NCBI GenBank assembly: GCA_020847975.1
Contig: JADLBD010000236.1
Span: forward strand, 1 to 36,463
DNA length: 36,463 nt
Direction: 5' to 3'
From: Bryobacterales bacterium
GTDB lineage: Bacteria > Acidobacteriota > Terriglobia > Bryobacterales > Bryobacteraceae
Positions 17,076-24,622 of the stretch are shown here, in pieces. The stretch's first letter is position 1. Every line of letters starts with the position of its first letter. A program made the translations under genes and the position numbers. The notes below the pieces were generated by a model, which was not told where the DNA came from, searched no databases, and saw only the letters and a list, made by a program, of their open reading frames with translations.

Positions 17076-17855
17076 TCACCGGATGGGAGAGAACGGCAAC
17101 CCCCGCAGCAGAACGTTCGAAATGTTCGCGACGATCTCCGGATCGGTCAACCCCGGCTTCACCCGCAGCTTCTGCCATTCCGCGTCCCCTCCGAACGCCG
17201 CCCACGACTTCTCCCTCGCCGCCAGGCTGTCATACACCAGCATGTAGGTGAGGTTCGGCATGTTGCGCCCCACAATCGTCTCCCCGAAAAACACCGGAGT
17301 CAGATTCAGCCGCCGGAAGATCGCGATCTCGCCGTCTTTTTCAAACATCGCAATCTTGCGCCGCAGGGTGTCCGCATTATTCGACTCGTAGGTCCGCAAT
17401 TCGAAAACATGCGACCCCTTGCCCGAAGGCGGGGGAACCTCTACTTCCGGGATCGAGGCAAATGCCCGCAGCAGCGTCGTTTCCATCCGCGTGTAGTTCA
17501 ACCCCGGTTTCTGGTCAAACGCGTCCTGCTCTTTGCGAAAGACCTTGTCCGCTTCCAGTTTGCCCATTGCCGTTTCCATTGCCGCCAGGCTTGGAAAACT
17601 CGAGAGCATCAGCAGAAACGGGCCGTTTGGAGCAATCAGATTGCCGAACACCCCCTGCACCTTGCCGCCTGCCCGCGCCAGCGCCGGCATGTAAGCCTGG
17701 TGCAGAAAATCGCCGGTGCGCTGAGCTTGTCCGTCAGCGCCGTTGCGCAACTGGAAGTGCCGCAACTCGAGAATGGAGGGAGAGCGCCCGCCGGCGGCGC
17801 GTAAAGAGGAAGCGGCGGCAGCGGGAAGTGCGAGGAGAGAATTGCGGCGGGTCAC
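17076..17855 (-). CDS. NIPSNAP-family protein with export signal
   Basis: 259 residues with two tandem NIPSNAP (ferredoxin-like alpha/beta) domains. The first is residues about 28-125 (ILELRHFQLRNG ... FLLMLSSFPSLAAM). The second is about 147-250 (VFELRTYESNNADTLRRKIAMF ... LTYMLVYDSLAAREKSW). Two domains in one chain are usual for the acidobacterial/planctomycete members. MTRRNSLLALPAAAASS is a Tat-like signal, so it probably acts outside the cytoplasm; the family's biochemical role is not settled. The start is GTG 17855: no Shine-Dalgarno exists, and TACATT (17867-17862) lies 6 bases before it, which fits a leaderless message. Confidence 0.85.
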   Translation of the reverse strand: MTRRNSLLALPAAAASSLRAAGGRSPSILELRHFQLRNGADGQAQRTGDFLHQAYMPALARAGGKVQGVFGNLIAPNGPFLLMLSSFPSLAAMETAMGKLEADKVFRKEQDAFDQKPGLNYTRMETTLLRAFASIPEVEVPPPSGKGSHVFELRTYESNNADTLRRKIAMFEKDGEIAIFRRLNLTPVFFGETIVGRNMPNLTYMLVYDSLAAREKSWAAFGGDAEWQKLRVKPGLTDPEIVANISNVLLRGLPFSPIR

Positions 17856-17861
17856 ATTTTG

Positions 17862-17867
17862 AATGTA
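17862..17867 (-). promoter_or_regulatory. -10 box for the NIPSNAP gene, leaderless spacing
   Basis: TACATT on the minus strand at 17867-17862, 6 bases before GTG 17855. No clear -35. Confidence 0.4.
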
Positions 17868-17958
17868 CAGAAAGAGGCGGGGCGGGAGGAATACTCATCT
17901 CAACGACATGTGTTTAAACGGGCAATGCGCCACGAGCGGTTCAAGTCCGATGACGGCT

Positions 17959-19875
17959 TTACCGCACAGCCAGGCTCAACCCGATCACCGCCCAGCTTGT
18001 TCCAGCCGCTGAGATCCACTGGTCCCGTCCATGGGGAAAGCCCGTATCGAAGTACTTCGTCTGGAGCGGATACGCGCGACTGCGCACGTGCCACGTGCCA
18101 TCGGCGAGTTGCGTGTCGAGTAGGAAGTGGACACCTTTCTCCAACGTTTCCTTAGAAAGCCGGCCTGCCAGGTGAAGCGCGTACAGTGCCTGCCCCGTGG
18201 CGTAGGCATCGCTGGACAAGCTATCCAACTGCGCCCAGCCTCCGTCGGGCCGTTGCGTACTGGCAAGCTGTCCGGCGGCTTCGCGCACAGCGTCTGCATT
18301 CCCGCCCGCCCAAGCGAGCCCCAACACGCGCATGGATCGCTCCTCGCCAGTTCGCGGCCTGTACTCCGCAAGCCATTTCGCCGCTCGCTGCACACGCCTG
18401 TCGATGTCGGCTTTCCGGCCCGGAATCGTATAGGCGCGGAGGGCCTTGATGGAGACGGCGGTCGGAGTGACACGGCCCGATTCGATCGGGGGCCGGTCGG
18501 CTCTTACACGAAACCCGCCATCGGATACCTGCGAATACGCCAAATGGTGGACAACCGCATCCGTGGAGCGGTCGCGCTTGTGGCCGCCGGCTTCGAAACC
18601 CCACATCAGATACGCGGCCGTCGTATCGCCGCCAGGGAACCGGACATCCTGAAGAAAACCATCCTGTGAGCCTTTGACCCATGCCGCGGACTGAAGATAG
18701 TTTCTTCTGACCTTTTCCTCATCGAGCGTGATCCCGGCCGAGCGCGCCATCGCAAACGCGACCGATGGGAGCAGGTTGTGATGACATGAGGTGCAACCGG
18801 AGCGCTTGAAGAACTCCCGCCCTCCCTCATACAGCGGCGGCAAGGCCTTTTCGATCGCTGCCCGGGCCGTCTTCGCCTGGAGGCGAGGAGCGTCACTCGC
18901 TTGCGCCTTACGCTGCGGTTCACCCGTGACCTCCGCAAGCAGACGCGCAACGGCGGTGTCGCCATGGCGCGCGGCCCAATCCAGCGGAGCTTCCGCGTGG
19001 CCATAGCCGTGCCTGGTATGAAGGTTCTGTACCCGCGCCTTCGGATCAAGTCCGCGCTTCATCAGTTCGCGGATGACCCCGGGCGTCGTCATGTCGCTCG
19101 CCGACGCGGACATCAGCAAGTCCTGTCCCTGGATGTTCCGCGCCTTCGGATCGGCGCCTTTGGCGATTAACAAGAGGAACGGGCGTACATCGCCATAGAA
19201 ATTCGCCGAAGTCAGCGGCGTGTAGCCTTCCTCGTCCCTGCCATTGACGTCAGCGCCTCGATCCAGAAGCATTTCGATAATGGCTGGTGAATTCGCCAGA
19301 GACACAGCCTCCATGAGAGCTGTGTAATTGCTTCGACTCTTCGCGTTCACGTCCACGCCACGGTCCAGCAAGAGGCGGAATATCTCAGCTTCATTGCTGT
19401 ACACCGCTCGCATGAGCGCAGTCTCCTCATTCCTGTCGCGGGCTTTCGGGTCAGCGCCTTTTTCGAGCAGGAGCCGCACCACCTGTACGGCTCCGGGCCG
19501 TCCGGCGGCAATCAGCAACGGAGTGCGGCCCGTCGCTTTGGAAACCACGTTTACTCTTGCGCCGTGGTCGAGCAGCAGCCGGACTTTCTCTTCGTCTGGT
19601 ATCGCCCACATCAGAGCCGTCGCGCCGGCGTTATCGGCGGCATTGGGATTCGCCCCCTGATTGAGCAGCAGCCGGACAGTCTCCGCGTCCGAATACAGCG
19701 CGGCATACATAAGCGGAGTGGCGCCGGTTTCGTCCTTTGCATTTACATTTTTCGAAAAACGGCGCGCCGCGGCGGCATCCCCATTCCGCAGCGCGGCAAA
19801 CAAGTCATTCCCCTCCGGCGCGCACTGAAGCACACCCGGCATGACGAACAGCACGGCAATCCTCGTAAGCTCCAT
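17959..19875 (-). CDS. Exported ankyrin-repeat / CxxCH / alpha-alpha-toroid protein
   Basis: 638 residues with an unusual order of parts. Residues 1-20 are a signal segment. Residues about 22-320 hold eight or nine ankyrin repeats (GATPLMYAALYSDAETVRLL, GRTPLLIAAGRPGAVQVVRL, NYTALMEAVSLANSPAIIEM). At 361-366 there is C-T-S-C-H-H, a c-type haem attachment motif. From about 370 to the end come repeats of the squalene/terpene-cyclase alpha-alpha toroid fold (DGGFRVRADRPP, RPDGGWAQLDSLSSDAYATG, LADGTWHVRSRAYPLQ). The start ATG 19875 has GGGAGAAA just upstream. The toroid part lacks an obvious DxDD cyclase acid, so a scaffold or peptide/polyprenyl-binding role is as likely as catalysis. It is probably periplasmic, given the haem motif. 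Isolated between the NIPSNAP and MarR genes. Confidence 0.82.
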   Translation of the reverse strand: MELTRIAVLFVMPGVLQCAPEGNDLFAALRNGDAAAARRFSKNVNAKDETGATPLMYAALYSDAETVRLLLNQGANPNAADNAGATALMWAIPDEEKVRLLLDHGARVNVVSKATGRTPLLIAAGRPGAVQVVRLLLEKGADPKARDRNEETALMRAVYSNEAEIFRLLLDRGVDVNAKSRSNYTALMEAVSLANSPAIIEMLLDRGADVNGRDEEGYTPLTSANFYGDVRPFLLLIAKGADPKARNIQGQDLLMSASASDMTTPGVIRELMKRGLDPKARVQNLHTRHGYGHAEAPLDWAARHGDTAVARLLAEVTGEPQRKAQASDAPRLQAKTARAAIEKALPPLYEGGREFFKRSGCTSCHHNLLPSVAFAMARSAGITLDEEKVRRNYLQSAAWVKGSQDGFLQDVRFPGGDTTAAYLMWGFEAGGHKRDRSTDAVVHHLAYSQVSDGGFRVRADRPPIESGRVTPTAVSIKALRAYTIPGRKADIDRRVQRAAKWLAEYRPRTGEERSMRVLGLAWAGGNADAVREAAGQLASTQRPDGGWAQLDSLSSDAYATGQALYALHLAGRLSKETLEKGVHFLLDTQLADGTWHVRSRAYPLQTKYFDTGFPHGRDQWISAAGTSWAVIGLSLAVR

Positions 19876-19959
19876 GCCATTTCTCCCAGTTCAAGGCCGT
19901 CGAATATTCAGGGATTATACAGCTTCCATTCGACGAGGTCCGAGGTGTGGTTGCGCGGG

Positions 19960-19969
19960 GGAATATTCC
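19960..19969. promoter_or_regulatory. Palindrome GGAATATTCC next to the MarR promoter
   Basis: Perfect 10-bp palindrome ending 2 bases before the -35 of the MarR gene (19972-19977). It is a candidate autoregulatory operator; this is suggested by position only. Confidence 0.35.
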
Positions 19970-19971
19970 TC

Positions 19972-20000
19972 TTGACGAAATTTGTTAAAACGGATACTAT
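19972..20000 (+). promoter_or_regulatory. Promoter of the MarR-family gene, leaderless
   Basis: TTGACG (19972-19977), 17-base spacer, TACTAT (19995-20000). The GTG at 20006 lies 5 bases after the -10, so transcription should begin at or within a base of it. Confidence 0.65.
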
Positions 20001-20005
20001 GGGCC

Positions 20006-20476
20006 GTGGCCGGAAAACTCTCCGCCGACATCAAACAATCCAAACCCTTCCCGCTCCTCGAGGAAGAGGCTTTCCTCAACCTCCTCCGCACCGCTGACGC
20101 TTTGCAGCGCGCCCATGCCTCCGTTCTCGATTCGCAACAACTCTCCGACGCCCAGTACAACGTGTTGCGCATCCTTCGCGGCGCCGGTGCGGACGGGCTC
20201 CCCTGCGGCGAGATTGCCGGCCGCATGATCACTCGCGACCCCGATATCACCCGCCTGCTTGACCGGCTCGAAAAGCGCGGCCTCACCCAGCGTTCCCGCG
20301 ACTCGAAGGACCGCCGGGTGGTTACCGCCCGAATCACTCCCGCCGGTCTCGAACTCCTCTCCTCCCTCGATGGCCCTGTCCTCGAGGCGAGCAAACGGAT
20401 ACTCGGCCACCTGGGCGCGCGTGACTTGAAATTGCTGATTGATCTGCTCGAGCGCGCCCGCGAGCGCGCCGTCTAG
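20006..20476 (+). CDS. MarR-family transcriptional regulator
   Basis: 156 residues from GTG 20006; the longer frame from TTG 19982 would begin inside the promoter spacer. The winged-helix domain is clear: LSDAQYNVLRILRGAGADGL, then the recognition region CGEIAGRMITRDPDITRLLDRLEKRGL and the wing SRDSKDRRVVTARITPAGLELL with the conserved D-R-R. Flanking helices (about 20-45 and 125-156) form the dimer interface. MarR proteins bind short palindromes as dimers and are often released by small lipophilic ligands. The gene converges on the HlyD adaptor with 2 bases between stops, which suggests that efflux operon as a possible target. The absence of a Shine-Dalgarno and the promoter position support leaderless translation. 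Confidence 0.85.
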   Translation: MAGKLSADIKQSKPFPLLEEEAFLNLLRTADALQRAHASVLDSQQLSDAQYNVLRILRGAGADGLPCGEIAGRMITRDPDITRLLDRLEKRGLTQRSRDSKDRRVVTARITPAGLELLSSLDGPVLEASKRILGHLGARDLKLLIDLLERARERAV

Positions 20477-20478
20477 CA

Positions 20479-21699
20479 TTACTGCTCCGCGAACACCGGC
20501 TTCACGATCAGCCCATCGCGCAGGGCCACATCGGTGGGCAGCGCAATCTGATCCTGCTCCTTCAGCCCTTCAGTCACCTGAACTTTCGTGATGTTCGAAG
20601 CTCCGATCCGCACCGGCCGCCAAACAACGCGATTCCCGCTCTCGAGCAAATACACTCCGGCTTGGGTGTTCTGTCTCCGCAGCGCCTCCTTCGGAATGGT
20701 GATCGCCTCATTCACCACGTTCGTCCGGATCTGCACATTCACGTTCGTGTTGGGCAGCAACAGCCGCTCCGGGTTTTCGATGATGCAGGCCACCAATCCG
20801 ACCTGCCTCGATCCGCGGGCCACGATCTCGGTCGGAAGCTTCTCCACTGTGCCGGTCCACTTCCTTCCGGGAAGCGCCTCCCATGTGATGGTTACCGGAA
20901 GCCCAATCCGGATCTGCCCCAAATCGGGCTCATCGACATAGACCACCACGCGGACGCGATCGAGCCGCCCGATCTGCGCCACCAGGTCTCCCGGCCGCAC
21001 ATAGGCCCCCGTGCGAATCTCCAACTGGTAGACCGTTCCCGCGATCGGAGCCCGAATGAAGGACAACTCGATGCGCCGCTTGGCCGTCTCGACGGCCGTC
21101 TCCGCCTCGTCCAGCCTTGCCTTGGCAGCGGCTCTATCCTGCTTCGAGACCAGAGCCTCCCGCCGTTGAGTCAGCGACTGAATGTCCGTTTCAAGCAGTT
21201 GGATCTTCTGTCTGGCCTGATCGAGTTCATATCTGGTGGCTGCATTCTTCGCCACCAGCCGTTGCAGCGTTTCGTAGTTCCGCTTCGCATCCGCCAGGTC
21301 AATCCTGTCCTTCTCGATGGAGGAGTTCAGTTCGACGATGTCCCGCGTCCGCCCCCCTTTGTCGAGCAGGTCCAGGTCCGCCCTTGCCGAAGCCACCCGA
21401 GCCTGGGCAGCCGTGAGATTTACCCTCGCCTCCTCCGCGTCCAGTTCCGCCAATACCGCACCTTTGGCTACCGTCTGGCCTCTTTCGACGCTCACGCGCA
21501 CCACCGTGCCTTCGCGCTCCGCGCGCAGCGCGGTCCACTCGAGCGGCTCCACCTTCCCGTTGGTGAGAACGGAGCTGATCAGCGTTTCCCGCCGCACTTT
21601 GGTGAACGACACTTCCGGTGGAGCGGTCCGCAGAAGGTATACGTACCACGCCAGAGCGCCAATGCCGAGCAGGGGCAGAAGCCAGAAAAGACGCTTCAT
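20479..21699 (-). CDS. HlyD/RND-type adaptor (efflux membrane fusion protein)
   Basis: 406 residues from ATG 21699. That start overlaps the stop of the upstream gene as ATGA, so translational coupling is likely; a longer frame to 21735 is less likely. One transmembrane anchor is followed by RTAPPEVSF. The first lipoyl half is EREGTVVRVSVERGQTVAKG. A long coiled-coil hairpin spans about 85-205, then the second lipoyl half FIRAPIAGTVYQLEIRTGAY, and beta-barrel and membrane-proximal domains (VYVDEPDLGQIRIGLPVTI ... GLKEQDQIALP). This resembles adaptors of MacB-type ABC and RND pumps. No pump or outer-membrane channel gene is adjacent. Convergent with the MarR gene. Confidence 0.88.
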   Translation of the reverse strand: MKRLFWLLPLLGIGALAWYVYLLRTAPPEVSFTKVRRETLISSVLTNGKVEPLEWTALRAEREGTVVRVSVERGQTVAKGAVLAELDAEEARVNLTAAQARVASARADLDLLDKGGRTRDIVELNSSIEKDRIDLADAKRNYETLQRLVAKNAATRYELDQARQKIQLLETDIQSLTQRREALVSKQDRAAAKARLDEAETAVETAKRRIELSFIRAPIAGTVYQLEIRTGAYVRPGDLVAQIGRLDRVRVVVYVDEPDLGQIRIGLPVTITWEALPGRKWTGTVEKLPTEIVARGSRQVGLVACIIENPERLLLPNTNVNVQIRTNVVNEAITIPKEALRRQNTQAGVYLLESGNRVVWRPVRIGASNITKVQVTEGLKEQDQIALPTDVALRDGLIVKPVFAEQ

Positions 21700-22250
21700 G
21701 CGGGGCTCGCACAGTACTCGAACAGGATCTGCCACTCCGCCCGCTGAATGCGCAGCGCCAGCGTTTCCGCTTCCGATCCCGGGCTGCGCCGCGCCTCTTC
21801 GCAGAAGTCAATGAAGGCGAACGGATCCCACTTCTCACCTGCAATGAAGCCAGTGCCCGGAATCTCCGCCGCCAGCCGCGCCGCTTCTTCCGCCAGCTTT
21901 GGGAATACCGGATGCGTGCCCACGCGCCGGAACCAGTAGCCGGAGTTGCCTGGATCGGGCTCCTGCCGGTGCATGATGCCGTGCCAGAAACTGCCGTCCG
22001 CGGTGTGGATTGCCTGCGACATCGAATGCGATTCGTCGAGGCAGGAAAAATACAGCCACAGTCCGCTCAACGCCGCCGCCGGAGCCCTGCTGTCCTGGAA
22101 CAGTTCCCCGGCGCTCCACGGCAGTAGCCGCGCGCGCGCCGCCGGAGAACTGCAGCGCCCGCCCGCCAGCGGCATCAGCCGCTCTCCATTCCCATCGAAC
22201 GCGAGAATAGCCGCGACCTCCTCGCCATAATTTGCGGAGTCAAATGACAT
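21696..22250 (-). CDS. Unknown conserved-looking protein coupled to the HlyD adaptor
   Basis: 184 residues from ATG 22250; TTG 22256 is an alternative. I do not recognise the family. No signal peptide or membrane segment is seen, so it is probably cytoplasmic. Trp-, His- and Glu-rich motifs stand out: SGLWLYFSCLDESHSMSQ, DGSFWHGIMHRQEPDPGNSG, WFRRVGTHPVFPKLAEEAAR, WDPFAFIDFCEEARR. The pattern of His and Glu (ESHS, WHGIMHRQE) could bind metal, but that is a guess. The stop overlaps the start of the HlyD gene by ATGA. A palindrome and a -10-like TAGTAA just upstream suggest its own regulated promoter besides read-through from the amidohydrolase gene. Confidence 0.75.
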   Translation of the reverse strand: MSFDSANYGEEVAAILAFDGNGERLMPLAGGRCSSPAARARLLPWSAGELFQDSRAPAAALSGLWLYFSCLDESHSMSQAIHTADGSFWHGIMHRQEPDPGNSGYWFRRVGTHPVFPKLAEEAARLAAEIPGTGFIAGEKWDPFAFIDFCEEARRSPGSEAETLALRIQRAEWQILFEYCASPA

Positions 22251-22251
22251 G

Positions 22252-22270
22252 GGCAAATTACTATTTTGCC
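22252..22270. promoter_or_regulatory. Inverted repeat GGCAAA-N7-TTTGCC over a -10-like box
   Basis: Perfect 6+6 dyad between the amidohydrolase stop (22278) and ATG 22250. On the minus strand the centre contains TAGTAA (22263-22258), 7 bases before ATG 22250. It is a candidate operator for the unknown gene plus hlyD, possibly for the nearby MarR protein. Confidence 0.45.
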
Positions 22271-22277
22271 AGATGAG

Positions 22278-23117
22278 TCAGGCCGTGAAGCGCTTTCCGG
22301 CAAACCAGAGCTTGTGCGCCGTTTCGCCGAGAACGGCCGTCCGCGCCTCCGGCTTCAACGGCAGGTCCTGCTGAAAGATGCGCAGGTGCTCGGCGTAACT
22401 GACGCGCGGTGTCCACAACTCATTCGGAAAATCGCTCCCCCAAATGCATCGCTCCGCCCCATAGGCATCCACAATTTGCAGGCAGGGCGCGTGCATGTCC
22501 GCGCAGGGATAACCTGTCGCGCTCCCCGTGGGAACGAAAGTGAGTTTGGCGTGCAGATTCTTTTGGCGCGATAACCGCAGCACCGCCTTCAGGATCGGCT
22601 CCATCTCCGGACCCGCTTTCAGATTCAGGCAGTGGTCCAGCACCACGCGCAGGGCAGGGAAGTCAGCCAGCATCTTCTCCGCCTCCGGAGCTTTGTCGTG
22701 ATGGATGAGCACGTTGATCACGATCCCCAGGTCCGCCGCTGCTTTCCACAGCGCCCGTACGCCCGGGTGATCCAGCTTCCCGTTTTTCGCCGGAATGCTC
22801 CGCATCCCCTTGATCCCGTACTTTGCCGCGACCTGCTTGAGCAGCGCCGGGCTCTTCGCATCGTCCGGATCGAGCGTGCACACCCCAGCCACCCATCCCG
22901 GATTCGCCACTGCCGAATCGCAGATGTAGCGGTTGTCAAACCGGTAGAAGGTGCTCACCTGGATCGCGCATGCCGCCTGCACGCTGTTCGCCCTCGCGAT
23001 CTCCTTCAGATACTCCAGCGATCCCTTCCCCGCCGGCGGGCGCAGCGGTTTGGCGATTGGCGGATACTTCTTCTCGTCCGGCGAGTAGATATGCGCGTGC
23101 GTGTCGATCACCAGCAT
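22278..23117 (-). CDS. Amidohydrolase-2 family metal-dependent hydrolase
   Basis: 279 residues of a TIM-barrel hydrolase. The N-terminal metal motif is IDTHAHIYS (His8, His10). Further elements are GIKGMRSIPAKNGKL, NVLIHHDKAPEAEKML, ALRVVLDHCLNLKAG, and the C-terminal Asp motif CIWGSDFPNELWTP. This set is typical of the ACMS-decarboxylase/2-pyrone-dicarboxylate-lactonase-like group (COG3618), which cleaves C-O, C-N or C-C bonds in small ring or lactone substrates; the substrate here is unknown. It starts 9 bases after the thiC stop, and GGAGAC, formed by the last thiC codons, may serve as its ribosome-binding site, so it is probably in the thiC operon. Confidence 0.85.
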   Translation of the reverse strand: MLVIDTHAHIYSPDEKKYPPIAKPLRPPAGKGSLEYLKEIARANSVQAACAIQVSTFYRFDNRYICDSAVANPGWVAGVCTLDPDDAKSPALLKQVAAKYGIKGMRSIPAKNGKLDHPGVRALWKAAADLGIVINVLIHHDKAPEAEKMLADFPALRVVLDHCLNLKAGPEMEPILKAVLRLSRQKNLHAKLTFVPTGSATGYPCADMHAPCLQIVDAYGAERCIWGSDFPNELWTPRVSYAEHLRIFQQDLPLKPEARTAVLGETAHKLWFAGKRFTA

Positions 23118-23126
23118 GGGCCGTGG

Positions 23127-24530
23127 TTAGTCTCCTTGCGTCCCGGCGAGGTGCACCAGCGACTCCTGTTTCGACTCCTCGCTGAGCGCGGCTTCCGCTT
23201 CTTCCATCGTGAAACTCTCGACCTTGGAGGAGATGTTCATCGAGCAGAACTTCGGCCCGCACATCGAGCAGAAGTGCGCGTCTTTGAAGCCCTCCTGGGG
23301 AAGCGTCTCATCGTGCATCGCCTGCGCCGTCTCCGGATCGAGGGCCAGTTCGAACTGCCGCCGCCAGTCGAAACGATAGCGCGCCCGCGAGAGTTCATCA
23401 TCGCGGTCCCGCGCGCCCGGCCTGTGCCGCGCGATATCCGCCGCGTGCGCCGCAATCCGGTAGGCGATGATCCCCGCCTTCACGTCCTCCCGGTTCGGCA
23501 GCCCGAGGTGTTCCTTCGGCGTTACGTAGCACAGCATCGATGCTCCGTACCAGCCGATCATCGCCGCCCCGATCGCCGACGTGATGTGGTCGTAGCCCGG
23601 CGCAAAATCCGTCACCAGCGGTCCCAGCGTATAGAACGGAGCCTCGTCGCACAGTTCGTTTTCTTTATCCACCTGCAGCTTGATCTGGTCCATCGGCACA
23701 TGACCCGGACCCTCGATCATCACCTGCACATCGTGCTTCCAGGCAATGCGCGTCAACTCGCCCAGCGTCTTCAACTCGGCAAACTGAGCCTCGTCGCTTG
23801 CATCCGCGAGCGACCCCGGCCGCAGGCCGTCGCCCAGCGAGAAGCTCACATCATATTTCTGGAGAATCTTGCAGATATCCTCGAAGCGCTCGTAAAGAAA
23901 ATTCTGCCGGTGATTCTTCACCATCCATTCGGCCAGAATCGACCCGCCCCGGCTCACAATGCCCGTGACACGCCGCGTGGTCAGCGGGATGTATTGGATC
24001 AGCACGCCCGCGTGGATGGTCATATAATCCACGCCCTGCTGCGCCTGCTCCTCGATCACCTCGAGCATGATTCCGGCCGTCAGGTCCTCCACCCGCCGCA
24101 CGCGCGAAAGGGCTTCGTAAATGGGGACCGTGCCCACCGGCACAGGAGAATTGCTGATGATCGCTTTCCGGATCCGCGGAATGTCCCCGCCCGTCGACAG
24201 GTCCATCACCGTATCGGCCCCGTACTTGACCGAGTAGCGCAGTTTGTCCAACTCCTCGTCGATATTTGACGTCGTCGCGGAGTTGCCGATGTTTGCGTTG
24301 ATCTTGCACTTCGACGCAACCCCGATCGCCATCGGCTCGAGGTTGGTATGGTTCACATTCGCCGGGATGATCATCCGCCCCCGGGCTACCTCGTCGCGCA
24401 CCGTGTCCGGGCTGAGCATTTCCCGGTGCGCCACAAACTCCATTTCTTCCGTCACCATGCCCTTGCGGGCATAGTGCATCTGGGTGCGGATTTTATCCCC
24501 TGCGCGCTTCGAAACCCAATCTGTACGCAT
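23127..24530 (-). CDS. thiC: Phosphomethylpyrimidine synthase ThiC (short form)
   Basis: 467 residues. It is a radical-SAM enzyme that rearranges aminoimidazole ribotide to the hydroxymethylpyrimidine phosphate of thiamine. The C-terminal cluster motif C-x2-C-x4-C is at 421, 424 and 429 (CSMCGPKFC). Core motifs include ANVNHTNLEPMAIG, CKINANIGNSA, GADTVMDLSTGG, EGPGHVPMDQI, and APFYTLGPLVTDFAPGYDHI. It lacks the N-terminal domain of the roughly 600-residue enterobacterial and Bacillus forms, as many short ThiC proteins do. The start ATG 24530 follows CATAAT (24544-24539) by 8 bases with no Shine-Dalgarno. No TPP riboswitch is seen upstream; a tandem 22-bp repeat lies there instead. First gene of a probable operon with the amidohydrolase. 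Confidence 0.97.
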   Translation of the reverse strand: MRTDWVSKRAGDKIRTQMHYARKGMVTEEMEFVAHREMLSPDTVRDEVARGRMIIPANVNHTNLEPMAIGVASKCKINANIGNSATTSNIDEELDKLRYSVKYGADTVMDLSTGGDIPRIRKAIISNSPVPVGTVPIYEALSRVRRVEDLTAGIMLEVIEEQAQQGVDYMTIHAGVLIQYIPLTTRRVTGIVSRGGSILAEWMVKNHRQNFLYERFEDICKILQKYDVSFSLGDGLRPGSLADASDEAQFAELKTLGELTRIAWKHDVQVMIEGPGHVPMDQIKLQVDKENELCDEAPFYTLGPLVTDFAPGYDHITSAIGAAMIGWYGASMLCYVTPKEHLGLPNREDVKAGIIAYRIAAHAADIARHRPGARDRDDELSRARYRFDWRRQFELALDPETAQAMHDETLPQEGFKDAHFCSMCGPKFCSMNISSKVESFTMEEAEAALSEESKQESLVHLAGTQGD

Positions 24531-24538
24531 ACAGCCTG

Positions 24539-24544
24539 ATTATG
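24539..24544 (-). promoter_or_regulatory. -10 box of thiC
   Basis: CATAAT on the minus strand (24544-24539), 8 bases before ATG 24530, giving a leader of at most 2-3 bases. A leader this short cannot hold a riboswitch. Confidence 0.5.
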
Positions 24545-24546
24545 GC

Positions 24547-24590
24547 ACAAGCCCGAGTCGGCTAATCTACAAGCCCGAGTCCGCTAAGCT
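24547..24590. repeat. Tandem 22-bp direct repeat upstream of thiC
   Basis: Two copies (24547-24568 and 24569-24590), 20 of 22 bases identical, sharing ACAAGCCCGAGTC and GCTAA. The 22-bp period is about two helical turns. The array covers the -35 region of thiC and ends 32 bases before the divergent small gene. This layout fits two regulator-binding sites on the same DNA face. Confidence 0.6.
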
Positions 24591-24622
24591 AATGGAGGAG
24601 TCCGGATCCAGGAGGGAAACAC

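Noticed and set aside
22632..24269. 545-codon open frame on the + strand opposite thiC and the amidohydrolase gene
   Set aside because: Its translation is Arg/His/Pro-rich without motifs, and the opposite strand encodes certain proteins over the whole stretch. It is an antisense shadow of GC-rich genes.
24531..24622. TPP riboswitch before thiC
   Set aside because: I looked for a conserved CUGAGA-type core on the minus strand and found none, and the -10 box lies only 8 bases from the start codon.
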